From contig NW_006767435.1 in the NCBI RefSeq assembly GCF_000264995.1, positions 2,760,612 through 2,824,611 on the forward strand: DNA of 64,000 nt, written 5' to 3'. The notes below the pieces were generated by a model. That model saw only the letters and a list, made by a program, of their open reading frames with translations, searched no databases and was not told where the DNA came from. Source of the DNA: Punctularia strigosozonata HHB-11173 SS5. Taxonomy: Eukaryota > Basidiomycota > Agaricomycetes > Corticiales > Punctulariaceae. Positions 33,741 to 45,836 of this stretch are shown piece by piece (positions within the stretch are counted from its first letter, which is position 1; each line of letters begins with the position of its first letter). A program made the position numbers and the translations under genes.

Positions 33741-35083
33741 ATGAACGCTCCCTGGTGGAAGACATACCTGAACACTCAGGTGTCCGACGGCAAGTCCCGT
33801 CTTACGCTGGTCGACAACTTGGGCTCTGGCGCTTTCGGCGCTGTCTTCCTCGCATACTCGGAGGGGCCGCTCCCTAGGAAGTACGCAGTCAAGATTATCC
33901 CTAAACCCTCGAAGTCCTCGTATCAATACGAACGCATTATCGCGGAGATCGATCTCCACCAACGTATTAGCGGCCACCCCAACGTCGTCACTTTACACTC
34001 TGTCGTCGAAGACGCGAAGAACTTCTTCCTCGTCCTCGACTACCATACCGGTGGCGATCTCTTTGACTCTCTCATCGAAGAACAGTCTGTCATGAAACGG
34101 AAGGAGGAGAGTATCACCAACGCCGATGGATACATCAAGAATATATTCCTGCAGATCATCTCCGCGGTTGAGTACTGCCATCGCCACGACGTTTTCCATT
34201 GCGACCTCAAACCCGAAAATATCCTCCTTTCTGGGGATGGCGAGCGCGCTTATCTAGCTGACTTCGGGCTTGCTACTGAACATGAGATGTCGCCCATGTC
34301 TGGCTGTGGCAGCGATCATTATATGTCGCCGGGTACGTGCACCCTCTGTATCTTTACTGCAGTTACCCGAACTTACGTTGGCCACCAGAATGCATCGCTG
34401 AAGAAACGACCCGGCGCTGCAAACCATATTCGACACGCCACGCCGACATCTGGGCCCTCGGAGTAATCTTATTCAACCTCGTCACCGCATGCAACCCATG
34501 GAACAAAGCGATTAGTAGCGACCCCAACTTCAATGCATATCTGGGCTCCTTCCCTCCGGATACCTACTCTCACGTTCTCTACCCCATGGAGCCGAGAGCT
34601 CGGGACATCGACATACTCTACACGCGCAAAAACCTCAGCGGCCAGCCACTGTCGCGCTACGCAAACGAACTTTTCCGGGACATCTTTGCGATCGACCCCG
34701 CACGACGTCCGACGCTCGGCAGCCTTCGCCTCCGCGTACAGAAGCTGGGGACGTTCTACCAGCAGACGCACGTTACCGGCTCGTCCGAAACACAAATGCG
34801 CCCTGCCTCTCATATTTTCTCCCCCGTCCTCCCCGACGCTCTCTCTGGTTCCAGCTCGACTTCGGACGAGTCCGACAACAGCGAGGGGCCAATTACGCCG
34901 GAAACCTATGCTGCTATACCGGTGGTAGCAGACGCAGACATCCCAGCGCTGGACATGACAGAAGAGGGTGAAATCAAGATCGCGACGCCGAAGGTCCTTT
35001 TCCAGGCAGCCAAGCAAGACGCCAATGGGCGTACAAAACAGTTTTTCCTCACGAATGCTGGTTGGATCAAGCGTCTTGTATAG
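33741..35083 (+). CDS. Ser/Thr protein kinase 2, paralogue of kinase 1
   Basis: Two exons with the intron inside the activation segment (YMSP|E), the same position as in kinase 1. Motifs are LGSGAFGAVF, YAVKIIPK, VFHCDLKPENILL, ADFGLAT, a spliced SPECIAEE and ADIWALGVILFNLVTACNPW. The HRD Arg is replaced by Cys (HCD), as in non-RD kinases; the catalytic Asp and Asn are kept. The C-terminal tail is acidic (SSSTSDESDNSEGPITPETY), like that of kinase 1, which supports duplication of the pair. Probably a cytosolic or nuclear signalling kinase; the substrate is unknown. Confidence 0.92.
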
Positions 35084-35217
35084 TTCCCGTATGATGTATG
35101 ACGCCGTATTGCGCGCAATGAAAGGTGATGGTTCAAGTTGTGCGGCGGTAATGAATGCGACGTCTTTTAAGTTTTACATCGTACAATGTGCACGCAATTC
35201 GGGCATCGTCACCTGAT

Positions 35218-37654
35218 TTATGCATCTCCTCCAGAGTTGGCGAAGAACGCCAAAGGGCCCCCGGTACGAATGTAACCCTTGGCGTCTCCCTCCATTTCCA
35301 GCCTCCAGCCATCAAGCCTGATCCTCATCATCTCAGCCCATACCGCCGTCGAATCGGTTTGCGCGCTGTTGCCCGCGAAACGAAGGAAATTCCGAATGCA
35401 TCGCTGCCACCAATTGATCAGGCGGAAGCGGGAGTCTGCGTCCGAACGGCTGGCGGAGCCCATCTGGAATGGCGGCATGTCCTCCTGGTATGCCATGAGG
35501 GAGATCTGGGCGAGCCAGTAGAAAGGCAGCGCGTTAAAATAAAAGATCGGTTCCGGGTGGATGGGCGGTGTGTCCGGACCCGCGAGCCACGTCCCGAGCC
35601 AGTTGTGCAGGACGAACTGGAAGTCGAGGATCACTTGCGACTTCTCCTTCGCGGGTTCTAATTGGCAGCCCGACGGCGCGGCCAAGGCGTATAGCTCGCT
35701 GAGCAAGACCTTGATGAGGAGGAGGTGCGCCATCGGATTAAGCGTAAGCTTGAGTTCGGATGTCGGAACTCGGGAGTGCCGAAGGACTTCTAACGCGTAT
35801 TGAATCGGTACTCCCGTCAATCGTTCTTGCATGGTGCCGTACGGGGACGATGCGCATAGGGCAGCATGCCACTCGCTCGCAGAGGCCGCATTCCAGAGTT
35901 TGCCTTCGCATGGAAGATGCAGGGTCACCTCCGCTGGCATGTAGCATGTGGGCAGGGCAAAACACATTCGATGTGAGATGTCGTGTAGGTAGGACAGAAA
36001 CAGTGATCTGAGCAGAACAATGAGAACAATGTTGGATGCACAACGAACGGAGGTTTCTGACCGTTTCTCCGTCTCGTGCTTTGCCCAGTCCCTCCAGGCC
36101 ACCTCTATGGAGAGAGGATCGGACGTATCGAATGACGTAGGGTGCCATGCGGCGTTTCGTGTGATAAGCCCCATTCTGCGGACGAGCTATAGGGGTGATT
36201 CCGTATCAGAGCCTACGCAACTGCGCAACGCGGGTGGCTTCACCATGACCAGCATTCCATGGAAGATATTCGATATGGTCCGTACGTCCGACTGTTGGTG
36301 GAAGAGACCGATGTTCTGCAGCAGGGACACCGCGAGCACGAGGTAGATCTGCTCATCGCTGTCCGTGGGATGAGTCGCCTAACTCGGTGTCAGCACCTGA
36401 CGACGATGTCTCTTCTCGCCGCAGCTGCGTCTGAACGTACAAATTCTTTGGCGAGGGCCTCTCTCGTAGACTCCAACACGCGTTTCGTGAAGGCGAACGC
36501 TCGACCAGTTTTCACGTACAACGCACCGCAGGCCCGAATAGCGTCGAGAAGTATCGGAGGTTTCTCCGCAGACGACAAGGTCGTCGCCTGTGAGTCGCGC
36601 GGTGAGACACCGAAGAATCCCGTGCTGGTGGTTATCATGGGCGACACATACATGGAATACGGGCATTTGACTCAGATACTCCGTATAGAAGAGGTACTCT
36701 GAGGTTTCTCACGATGAGCGCATGAAGGGACGTATCTGATGTATCAACCGCACCGTAGTGATCCAGCTCCCGCGGTGACTCGAGGCTATCAGTGGAGAGT
36801 TGAGGTATGGGGAACGGGTGAGCGTTAGCGGCAGCCGCATTGAACGAGTCAAGCAGTTGAGGCAGGTAAGGGAAAGTTTCCGTTTGATCCGTGGACGAAG
36901 GGCGTCGACGGTCTACGGTATCCGAATTGCCTCCCACAACGACGTCATTGAACAACGCGTCGAACATGTTGCCCAAAAAACCACCTGAAGGGCCGGCGGC
37001 CGTCATCCCGGACAGCTGAGAGCTCAGGTGGGAATCTATGGCAGAGGAGGTGGCTTGACCAGACGTCGATGCCACGGCTGAGCACGGCGTTCCACTGGTC
37101 ATGCTCAGCAAAAAGTCCCGGAGGTCATCGGGAGAGCTACCCGTGAAACGGTCGGATGGACGTGTCTTATCTCCGGTAGCCTCGCGCTGGCGACCGCGTC
37201 TGGCAGTCCTGCAAGAACGGATATCAGTGAGCCGAAGGGTTCGGGCGGGTGGGCTCACCCTCTCATACAAGACTTGCGATGTCTGGAGAGCAGGTCACTA
37301 CGAGTGAACTCGGCTTGACAAAGCTGTGAAGAGTCATTTTTAGGGCGGTCCACCATGAGGTAAAAGATCCGTACCTCGCATATATGCATACCTTCCCGAG
37401 TGTCTGAGGAAGAAGGAAACCCTTTTGAGGGGGCGCAACGCGGAAGATATGACGAACGACGCACGTATTTTCATGTGCCGGTTCAGGTGTGTTTGGCGAG
37501 TGTACTTGGCGTCACAGTGAGGGCACTGCTTCGTTTGAGGAAGAACAGGCTTGTTGCCGCTGTGACGACGCATTTTGAGGGACACGTCGGAGGGAGATGT
37601 GAGAGACTCGGACGATGCGGGGTCAGGGTACGGGGCGTCTGGGGAGTTGTCCAT
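35218..37654 (-). CDS. C2H2 zinc-finger regulator with fungal TF domain
   Basis: Start ATG 37654. Two C2H2 fingers are assembled across three exons: CPHCDAKYTRQTHLNRH and CELCQAEFTRSDLLSRH. The middle exon is only 29 nt, and using the GTACGG donor after GAG restores both the CxxC pair and the phase. A Ser-rich linker follows, then a fungal-specific transcription factor region (FYTEYLSQMPVFH, DAIRACGALYVKTGRAF, YLVLAVSLLQNIGLFHQ, IFHGMLVM) and a long last exon to 35218. It is expected to be a nuclear regulator of metabolism. It converges on kinase 2, with 134 bp between stop codons. Confidence 0.88.
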
Positions 37655-38113
37655 GTCGTTCGTAGAGGTCGGACGCAGGGTGGGTATATATACGGAAACC
37701 GGTCACGACCCCGCGGACGCGGTTCTGTGATCAGAGTCGCTGTCTTATCGGCGAGGCTGACGCGTCGCCGGCAGCGCACTCCTCGCACATCGCAGATCTC
37801 CGTGCCGCGGCCCAGCTCCGGCAGATCCTTTGCCCGCCCGACTGATCAGTGATAACAAGCTACATCATACGCCCAGGGCAGTCTCGCCAACGTTGCGTCC
37901 ATCCTATCCAACTGCAACCGTACAGTCTAAGGCTCGAGGAGGGTCCAGGGCAATCGCACATAGGAGACATAGGAGAGACATCGCCATGGAGATAGACAGT
38001 GGCTCACGCGGACGATCCATCAATGCGCGATTTCCCTGTCTACTCAACGCATACAGCCAGTTTATACGTAGGATATATGCGCCCTCGGTGACTCAGCAGA
38101 GCGGAGCGCTCGG
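37655..38113. other. Intergenic
   Basis: Upstream of the C2H2 gene and downstream of UCH37. A TATATATA-like site is present near 37684. No gene. Confidence 0.55.
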
Positions 38114-39884
38114 TCAATCCTCGTCCATGCCGACGCCCTTTTCTGCCCGCCTTGCTATCCTTTCCGACATCTTTTGTCTCGCACCAGCCGTCGCCGCGCC
38201 GAGCTATGCTCTCAAGGTCAAACTTCGATACATAGAACACGGAGTGTCAGGATCGCCCACCTGTCCCGACTTCGCTAGCGCGTCCAGAAGCGCGTGGATA
38301 AGCCCGAGGTGATTGTGCCTCCGCAGCGAGTTTTCGAACTGTACGAGTACCATCCGGACGGTCAGTGGCTCAAGGCATCCATAGGTCAATGGTTGCGCAC
38401 CGCCCATCGTTCGCGCTTCGTGTTTTCGTTCGCGATTCTCACCACGATTTCTGCAGCCTCGGATTCGACGCCGCTGGACTGCAACGCCGTCAACTACGGG
38501 ATAGAACATGAGAGGCCCGATCATCAGGTGCATGTTGTCCTGCAACATTACCCGCGCTTGTAGACCGGGAAGCGGGTCATCCCGAATAGCCAGTAAATTG
38601 AATTCGAGAGAACCAGGGGGATATGTGGATATCCTAGCTTGAATAACCTCACTGCGGGGCGCATGAATATTTAAGGGGGCTTGAAGTGTTAGCCCGGGCT
38701 TACCGGGCTTTGGCTACCCAACCTTCACCGCCCTCCGTGTACGCTCCGTGATTGATCGGTGCCTGGAAGGGAAGCATTGAGTAAGACCTCAAGGAGAAAT
38801 ACGGTCCGACTGCTCGGTAGAGCATGGTCACGAAGAAGACGAGGGGCCAGCTTCCAAGGTCACCGATACCGAGCAAACTCCAACGCGCCAAATTATCCTT
38901 GCAGCTGCGCACATGGGGCCAGGGCCGGATGGAAGGCGATACTTGGCAGTTAAAAACAAAGGAAATACTTACCCGTTTCAATCCGTCCAGTTCATAGACC
39001 GTGTCCATGAACGGGAGATAGACGATAAAATGATAAGCGTCTTCGCTAGTCTAAGCCAAAGCAGAGGATCGTTAGCTGTCGCATTTGACGCGCATACACG
39101 CCCGAGACAGGAACATGACGTACTTTCGGGAGATCGAGCCCGTCCAGCGAGATGGCAGATGGCGGCGACAGTGCATTATGCGCTTCACTAGTGGCGCGGC
39201 GGGTGGTAAGTTCCACGAGGAACGCATAGAGAGGAAGACGAACATACCGTAACCAGTCGACCGACGTAACGGCCATGCCGCATGTCTGCGGATCAAGCCC
39301 TTTTTGCAGCGGATGTTAGTGGCTGTTTGGGTCCGCAACAAGGGCACAGGCAACGAGAATGAATGGCGGAGCTGAAGTGGGTTCTAGCACTCGGATGATA
39401 CAAACGTGCCTCTTGTGAACGAGAACAGCTCGCTGAGCTGCGACCCCGTGGTGACGTCCGGGATGTTGCCTATCGCGTTTAGGACGGCGAGGGTTGCGCA
39501 TGCATTGTTTACAACTTGATGTGCAAAGAAGCCAGGGAAGGCATCGTCGTACGTCCCTGTGAGAACCAAGGTGGACATGACCCCAGTGCGAGAGTATCAG
39601 TTCACTCCAGGATGGCTCAGAAACCAGGACTACGTACCGCCTGTTGTAGAGCTAGCAGGATCGTTACCGGAGGGCGCGACCCATTTGAAAAGGAAGATAA
39701 GCGCGTGGATGGGCTGTAGCTCGCGCAAGGAGTCTGGATCCAGAGAGTACAGGTCGTCGACCTGCAGCGGAATGGTCTCCGCTTGGGATGATTGGCGTCG
39801 AACGGTCAGCGTCTTCAGTAACTGTGAGAAGACACCGGGGTCAGATTCGGTGAGTTGCCAGCCAGAAGAGTTGTCCTCGTCCAT
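38114..39884 (-). CDS. Ubiquitin C-terminal hydrolase, UCH37/UCHL5 type
   Basis: Ten exons, 39884-39638, 39556-39402, 39285-39248, 39187-39124, 39050-38973, 38762-38704, 38651-38552, 38478-38401, 38338-38261 and 38203-38114, give 328 aa in phase. Catalytic residues are the Gln and Cys of AHQVVNNACAT, His of EDAYHFIVYLP and Asp of YELDGLKR. The C-terminal ULD region is typical (REVIQARISTYPPGSLEFNL, WAFENSLRRHNHLGLIHALL, QKMSERIARRAEK). UCH37 trims ubiquitin chains at the 26S proteasome. The junction of exons 2 and 3 could alternatively use a GC donor, which changes a few residues. Confidence 0.93.
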
Positions 39885-40622
39885 ATTCGCGGTCGCCGTG
39901 TTCTTCGCCAAAGTGCAATTATCCTACAGCCGCGAGACGCGTCAACCTCGCGTCCTAGACATGGATCACATGATCCTGCGTCATGATCTGACTGACTCAC
40001 TGAGCTCTCGCGCCGCAGCAGTAGTATGTGACTCGCAGCCGAATTTCTGTTCCGTGCGCTCACCTCCAGGCAGACTGAAGCTCGGCATCTGGCATTATTC
40101 GCGTCTACACGCTCAAGAAAGCGTCTGCTCCTTGCATTCTCGCATCAGGCACGCCAGATCGTAGATGTGCGTTCAATACATTCACTTGTCGTTTCAACGA
40201 GCTGCGCGCCGTTCCATCTTTTTAATTGCCAATCAAGCTTGACACACAGTGCCCTAGGCGTCGACTGTACTGTTTTAGGCCCTGCAATTGCACACGGCCC
40301 CTCTACCGAATGATCGATCAACGCACCTTGTGCGGCATCCGGTTTCGCCGTGGAAATAGGCATGTCGTAAAGCACTAGGTGGCGGTCTGTGCCCGTTCGC
40401 GTTCTGCGGAGGTTTAACATATCGCGGATGTGCTTCTGAATCTAGGAGGCCAGGTACGGTCAGCCCTTGGTATGCCTGTCGCCGCCTGTGAGAGTGTCTC
40501 TGCCAATGGCGGCGAAGAATCGGCCAAAGTACGATGCCTCCGCTGTATAAGAGCACCTTGAACGTGGCTTGTTCTCTAGAAGACCAACCCCCGCGGTCCC
40601 TCCTCTTGAACGACCGTCGGAC
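39885..40622. promoter_or_regulatory. Divergent promoter, UCH37 and hydrophobin 2
   Basis: 738 bp between outward-facing start codons. A TATAAGAG box for the hydrophobin side lies at 40546-40553. No gene. Confidence 0.55.
40546..40553 (+). promoter_or_regulatory. TATA box of hydrophobin 2
   Basis: TATAAGAG, 77 bp before the ATG, the same octamer and nearly the same distance as in hydrophobin 1. Confidence 0.6.
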
Positions 40623-41179
40623 ATGAAGCTGTTCTTCGTCGCAACGCTGTTTTGCGCTTTCGTCGTGCTGGTGACTGGTACTGCTACTGGTGCCAATGCC
40701 GACCGCATGAAACGCGGGTTATCCCCGTTGTCGCCCCGAACCATCTACAATCCCACGGCGATCGAAGGTGTGCACGATCTGATCGTGTAAGTTTCAAGTT
40801 GCACTCATCTATGCGTAGCTGCTAAGCGTAACTCGCCGTCGGGGAAGCCGGTCAAATGTGTTCTGGGGCCTCTCCAATGCTGCGAAACGTTCACCGACGT
40901 GGGTTCTGTCACTGGAACCTTTGCCGATCGCTTATACGCTCGCAGACCTCGGACCCGCTCGCGAAACTCATCCTGGGCCTGCTCGGTTTGATCTTTCACG
41001 AGAAAGAGACCTGCGGCCTCCAATGCACTCCCTACACCGGTGTTTGCAAATTCGAGGTTCTCTGCTGTTCGGATACTTCTCATGTCAGTATCACCCCGTA
41101 CTTCGTCATTGCATTATTTCTGATATCACATCCATAGGGTGGCTCGATTGTCCTAGGCTGTTCCAAGTTCACGGTCTGA
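40623..41179 (+). CDS. Class I hydrophobin 2
   Basis: Four exons, 40623-40767, 40819-40898, 40946-41083 and 41138-41179, encode 134 aa. Signal peptide LFFVATLFCAFVVLVTG, then RMKRGLSPLSPR, CVLGPLQCCETFTD, TSDPLAKLILGLLG, CGLQC...C, KFEVLCC and a terminal LGCSKF. The Cys pattern, the extra Cys before C4 and the exon lengths 80, 138 and 42 nt are the same as in hydrophobin 1, so the two arose by duplication. The start was chosen at MKLFF because the upstream in-frame residues would precede the signal peptide. The secreted product should coat hyphal surfaces. Confidence 0.93.
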
Positions 41180-41531
41180 TCATCATGGATGTTTCGCAAT
41201 CGATCGCTGTTGTTGTCGACGTTCGTGCCGTCTTGTGTTGGCGTTTTGTTGATCTCACGAGGTGAAGCATTCTCTGCCTGCGACTACGGCACGGGCGGAA
41301 ATAGTGGGATATTTTGTTATCGGGGTTTGTGTTGCTTGAACAATGTACTCTGGTCCTGACAGGCAATCGCATATGCATACGGTTGAGCGCTCTTACGTGG
41401 AGCAGGGCACCGGTTACGGCGAACTTTGAGTTCCTGATTCAGCGACGATCACGCGCAGAGATGGAGCATATACAGCGTAGCTTCGGGATCGCACATTGCT
41501 GACTGAAGCGTAAGGGTCGATCATAACCCCA
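41180..41531. other. Convergent intergenic region
   Basis: Hydrophobin 2 and the 2OG oxygenase end towards each other. No gene seen. Confidence 0.6.
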
Positions 41532-43166
41532 TCAATACGCCGATGCGGCCTGGGGAAGACCAGTGGGAAAATACTGCCGAAAGAACTCTGGATAGTGCCG
41601 TTCCGCAACGTCTGGATGGCTCCTGGGTGTGGACGTTAGTGTCACGTATAGCAAGGGTCGCATTGCCAAGACGAGGAAGGGTGAAAGAACGGCGAGATGC
41701 ACGACCCGCGAGAGACATCATGTGTACTCACTTAATGCGGCCGATAAGATTCCCATAGCCGAAGGGCTCTCCCGTGTTATACTCGGCATAGTTAACGGCT
41801 TCGATGGCTCCGTAAGTGAGATGCACACGAGTCATGATAACCACCATTCTCTCACAGTCTGATCCCCCGCCGTCACCCCGCAGCTGCTTCAGCTGGAGTA
41901 TCTCTGGAGGGACTAGATCACTCGTGGTCATTCCTCGTCCGGACATTTGGTAGAAATGGACGCCCACATTCCAGTTGGATACCACCCCTCCGCACTTCCT
42001 GTCGAGTGTTTTGGAAGAAGGGAATTGAGTAGCGCGGCGTGGATCCTTTAGGCGGGGAAAGCACACGATGTGAGGTTGCCCGAGCCAGACCAAGGGTCAT
42101 CGCCTCCATCGCTGTGAACGAGATGCGTGGATCAGAAACGAGTCCTTGAAGAGAAGATTAAGCGTGCGTGCCTTTGCCGATGTTCACCACGAAGGTATTG
42201 GGAATAGGCGGGGCATCGATCCATTCACCAGCGAGGTTCTGCACCTGAAGCCCAGCGTGTTCCGATGCCTGGAGTAGCTGTATCGTCGCCAGATTCAGAG
42301 CCGGGCCGGTCCACAAAACAACGGCAAGCTCACGAGCGTAAGGAATCCACCATCGAAGTGCGGCCCAACTCCTTGGTCAGTTTCGACAGCATCCTGTGTT
42401 GGATACTTCACTAACTGTTTAGATAGTGCAGTCAATGTTTAAGTTCGTGTACTCTGCAGGAGTGATTTGCTTTGCCTTCGCTCGATGCATCACAGTTCCG
42501 GGTTCGCCGAATAAAGGCTCGAACGCCTGAGGCGGCAGGCCGAGCGCTTCGGCGGAAAGACTCATGATCTCGTAGCTCAAATTCTCCACACGATCAAGAT
42601 ACCGTCGTAGAGTATCCTTAAAGCCGGGCAAGACGTTGTCGTCCGGCCACTGAAGAGGCGAATGACGTTCCAGGTGCATCAGATATCGCAGGTAACCGCC
42701 CACCACGGAATCTCACCTGAGACGGACCCCACAACCTGAGATAGGGCGGATCCCCTGCTTTCACATCGGGTCTGGCGTAATCCGTCGCGAAGTCGAATTG
42801 CTCTCGCTCATCCCTTCTACCCTTCGTTCTCTCGGCGCCCAGTCTTGTGTAGCCAAGAAAGCTCTCAGAGTTCCTCATATTGATAGCGTCTTTCGCCTCT
42901 TGAGGGATTTCGAAGAACTTGGCAGCATAGTCTGCCGCAGCGGCGATCAACTCTGAAGGAACAGGAGGGTTCGCGAGGTAGAAAAAGCCAACAGAGATGA
43001 GCGCATGTTGAAGTTGTTCCACAAAGGATCCCCGCGTCGCGGGCGATGATAACAGGTTATAGTCAAGGATCGGCACAGACGAGAAAGTAGAATCTGCTGA
43101 TACAGCCATGGTGCTCGATGCTACGAGGTTGTCTGTACGCTTGCGAGCTTTTGTAATCATCTTCAT
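41532..43166 (-). CDS. 2-oxoglutarate/Fe(II) oxygenase, isopenicillin-N-synthase-like
   Basis: Eight exons, 43166-42717, 42649-42476, 42414-42334, 42277-42172, 42111-41986, 41912-41856, 41798-41732 and 41622-41532, give 383 aa in phase. The N-terminal DIOX_N block is VPILDYNLLS...HALISVGFFYLANPP. Iron ligands lie in GPHFDGGFLTL (HxD) and ATSHRVLSPP (distal His). The 2OG-binding Arg/Ser is in TPRYSIPFFQN. The tail, NLIGRIKSHPDVAERHYPEF, is typical of fungal members acting in secondary metabolism or gibberellin-type chemistry; the substrate is unknown. Two of seven introns are GC-AG (42415-42475 and 42112-42171). A second Met at 43109 is an alternative start. Confidence 0.93.
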
Positions 43167-43555
43167 GGGGAGATGGCGCCATCGCTATGCAAGCAGGTCA
43201 TTTGATGACTTCAGATACGGAATTCCCTTCGCGTGACTGCCGCAGCAGAGACCAAAACATAGAATCGAGGCGAGTCATCTGCATTACAGTAACGGTCATG
43301 TTGGTGGGCAGGAAGTACTCACAGTCACTCAGGTTTGCAAATGAGGAACGCCTTCTCACGCTTGCAATTGCTCCGACGAACGTCACATCCTACTAGTACT
43401 AAGTAGTATCGTCCAACCTACGTGTTCACCTGCGATCGCTCTCCTTATATCTACTCTTACAGGACAATGTTGAGCCTCCATTCGAGACGAGGAATATAAG
43501 GACCTTCTCTTCATGAGTTATATTCCGACACCTGCTCGCGCAGGATTTCGCAACA
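43167..43555. other. Upstream region of the oxygenase
   Basis: 389 bp without a supported gene between the oxygenase start and the coding-like stretch that follows. Confidence 0.5.
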
Positions 43556-44046
43556 GTGCCGGACCATCTCCTCCATATTAACCTTCATCCCCTCGATCAG
43601 TACCAATCCATCCACCCCTCCTTCCTGCCCTGGCTCCTCAACCTCGCCCATAGAGACGTCTTCTTCGACTACGTCCGGGATGCGACGATGCCTGAGCTTT
43701 GGCAGCCCGTGCTCGACGTCACCGCCGACGAACAGCTTTTCGTGGGCGTCCACGTAGGCGGGCCATACAATTCGCTCCCAATACCCAGGAGGATCACGCC
43801 ACAGCGCCCCTTCTGCGTTGGATTGAACTCCAAGAGCAATGGTGAAGAAGGATTAGGTTTGGTGGCGGACGAAAGGGAACAAGATCAGGACGAGCGTGGA
43901 CGGCAAACGTGCATTATGTCCCTACCTGCGGTGTGGTATCCGTGGCGCTCGTGGCGTCGCTGCTTCAAAACGTCTCCAGGGACGCGAAGGAATACCCGGA
44001 CATCCAATTGGTCGACAACATCCTGGAAGATGTCCGTCAATCGTAG
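43556..44046 (+). CDS. Unmodelled or decayed hypothetical gene
   Basis: Plus-strand codon use is strongly gene-like (many TTC, GAC, GTC, CTC codons) but the good frame switches. The blocks are LLHINLHPLDQYQSIHPSFL and DVFFDYVRDATMPELWQPVL in one frame, EDHATAPLLRWIELQEQW in a second, and VVSVALVASLLQNVSRDAKE to a stop at 44044-44046 in a third. A splice from 43754 to about 43791 links the first two. I could not link the last without a frame error. I recognise no family, and the N-terminus is not defined. Confidence 0.4.
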
Positions 44047-45836
44047 CTCCACCGGGGATGCAACTGGAGAGAATCACCTTGTGCCAGTAAAGAAGGAAGC
44101 CGTCTACTATCCTCCATACGATCTTCTCGCCACGCACACGGCTTGCTTCGTTTACGCGTTCGAAGATCCCTGTCCAATCTTCTACCAGGGCAGCAGGGAT
44201 GGGGCACTCTTTTTGCTGGATAGACTGTTACCCGATAAATCTACAGATTGGAAGCTATTTTGCGTACCTCGTTGAGATGATCATGGCTGTAATGACCCGG
44301 CGGAAACTCTCCGCCGTGTTCCTTCAGATATCGCAGAAAGGCCGCGAGCCGCGGCCAATCGATGGCACCGGGTGCAGAATCCCAATCTTGCACGTTGTGA
44401 ACGGGATGCATCGGGATCAGTTCGGATGGCTGGCGAAAGTCAATGAACGAGCCCTTCTAGACAACGAACGGTGGGTGGGCTCACCGGCGCGAAGTCCTAC
44501 AACGCCTATGTTTATCGAAGAGCATTCTGTGGTTACTGAGGACACGTACGTCCTGATGCACAATCATGCTACCTGGAAGAATATGTCGCAGATGCTTCGC
44601 CAACGTTGTCTTCCCGGAACACGTCGCTCCGCTATTTGCTGGATCAGCACAGGCGAGTTCAATAGATAAGCCCGATGATCATGCAGCGTACCCTATTCCT
44701 ACGAGTATGACCCGAGTGCGCAAGCCATCCTCGGTAGCGATACTGTTCACGGATTCTGTGGGACTAGCTGCGCGAGTAGCTGCCACCGAAGCGACGGGGG
44801 ACCACGGTTCCTCCATCGGTGTTCCTGTGCGCAACATGGCCCAAGATACACGTCACGCGTTCGTGCACTGCGTGATTGTGACTTTACGATCGACGTCGGG
44901 TCGCTGAGGGTTCTTACAGAGTTCTTGTTGAATTGGTGACCGAACAGATTTCTTTGGCTGAAGTACGGGAGGGATATGAGAAAGATAAAGATAACAGGCT
45001 TGCGAGGCGCCGGCGGCGTGAGACAGCATCATCAAATTCCGCGAGAGTATTTGATATTCGTGATTGAACCTTTTGAACATCGAAGGTCGAACCTAAGATA
45101 AGTCGCATGCTATATGATCAATGCGAACCTGAGCAAATATACCTATCCTCTCGCACGACTGTCCCAGCGGCGCGAGACCTAGGCTGTGTCCTTTGATACG
45201 TAGTCAATGTCATACGATCGCTGTACGACAACAAGATCCGCGCGAGAACCGTTTTATGCGCATCATAGAGCTTCGATCGGCGCCACCACATTCAACGGCG
45301 CAAGACCGAGCCGACTGTGAGATAATTGTACTAATGCACTCGCCGGGCACGGAAAGCTCCAAACACCGAGTCGAGTCCGCGGTTGCGTGGACATCGGCAG
45401 TGGCGTATCAGTTGCAGTCATTAGAGTGTGGCGACGTGCTGTTGGCAAAGGCGCTGTGGGTTGATACATGTCGACTAAATAGCGAAAGATGGTGGATGTG
45501 AACGGGCCTCACGGCGGCTGATCATGCAATGACCGACAAAACGACGTCATAAGTAATGGAGGGTGACCTGCACCACAAACGGGCCTCGTGGTCAGCGCCC
45601 TGGTCGACGACTGGCTGGGGCCATCAGAGTCCATCACGTATTCTCAGTTGAGCCACACGACATCTGCCCTGCGCCGGAGCCCAGCGCGCGGGCTGCGTCA
45701 TGGCTGCGCCCCTGGCGTTTATATACGCCCCTCCTCCGCGCTCACTTCCCCACTTGCCCTTTCCTTCCTCCTCGTGCGCGCCGCCCGTGCCTTTCTTCAC
45801 GTCGACCAAGCACACCCCACCACCCAACCTCACGAA
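44047..45836. other. Long stretch without a supported gene
   Basis: ORFs up to 156 codons exist on the plus strand (44199-44669) but lack domains and consistent bias. It may hold remains of the preceding gene. The last ~130 bp are the promoter of the membrane protein gene, with a TATA box at 45718. Confidence 0.5.
45718..45725 (+). promoter_or_regulatory. TATA box of membrane protein gene
   Basis: TTTATATAC context, about 120 bp before the ATG at 45837. Confidence 0.5.

Noticed and set aside
35279-35661. Plus-strand ORFs after kinase 2
   Set aside because: They are shadows of the last long exon of the C2H2 regulator on the minus strand.
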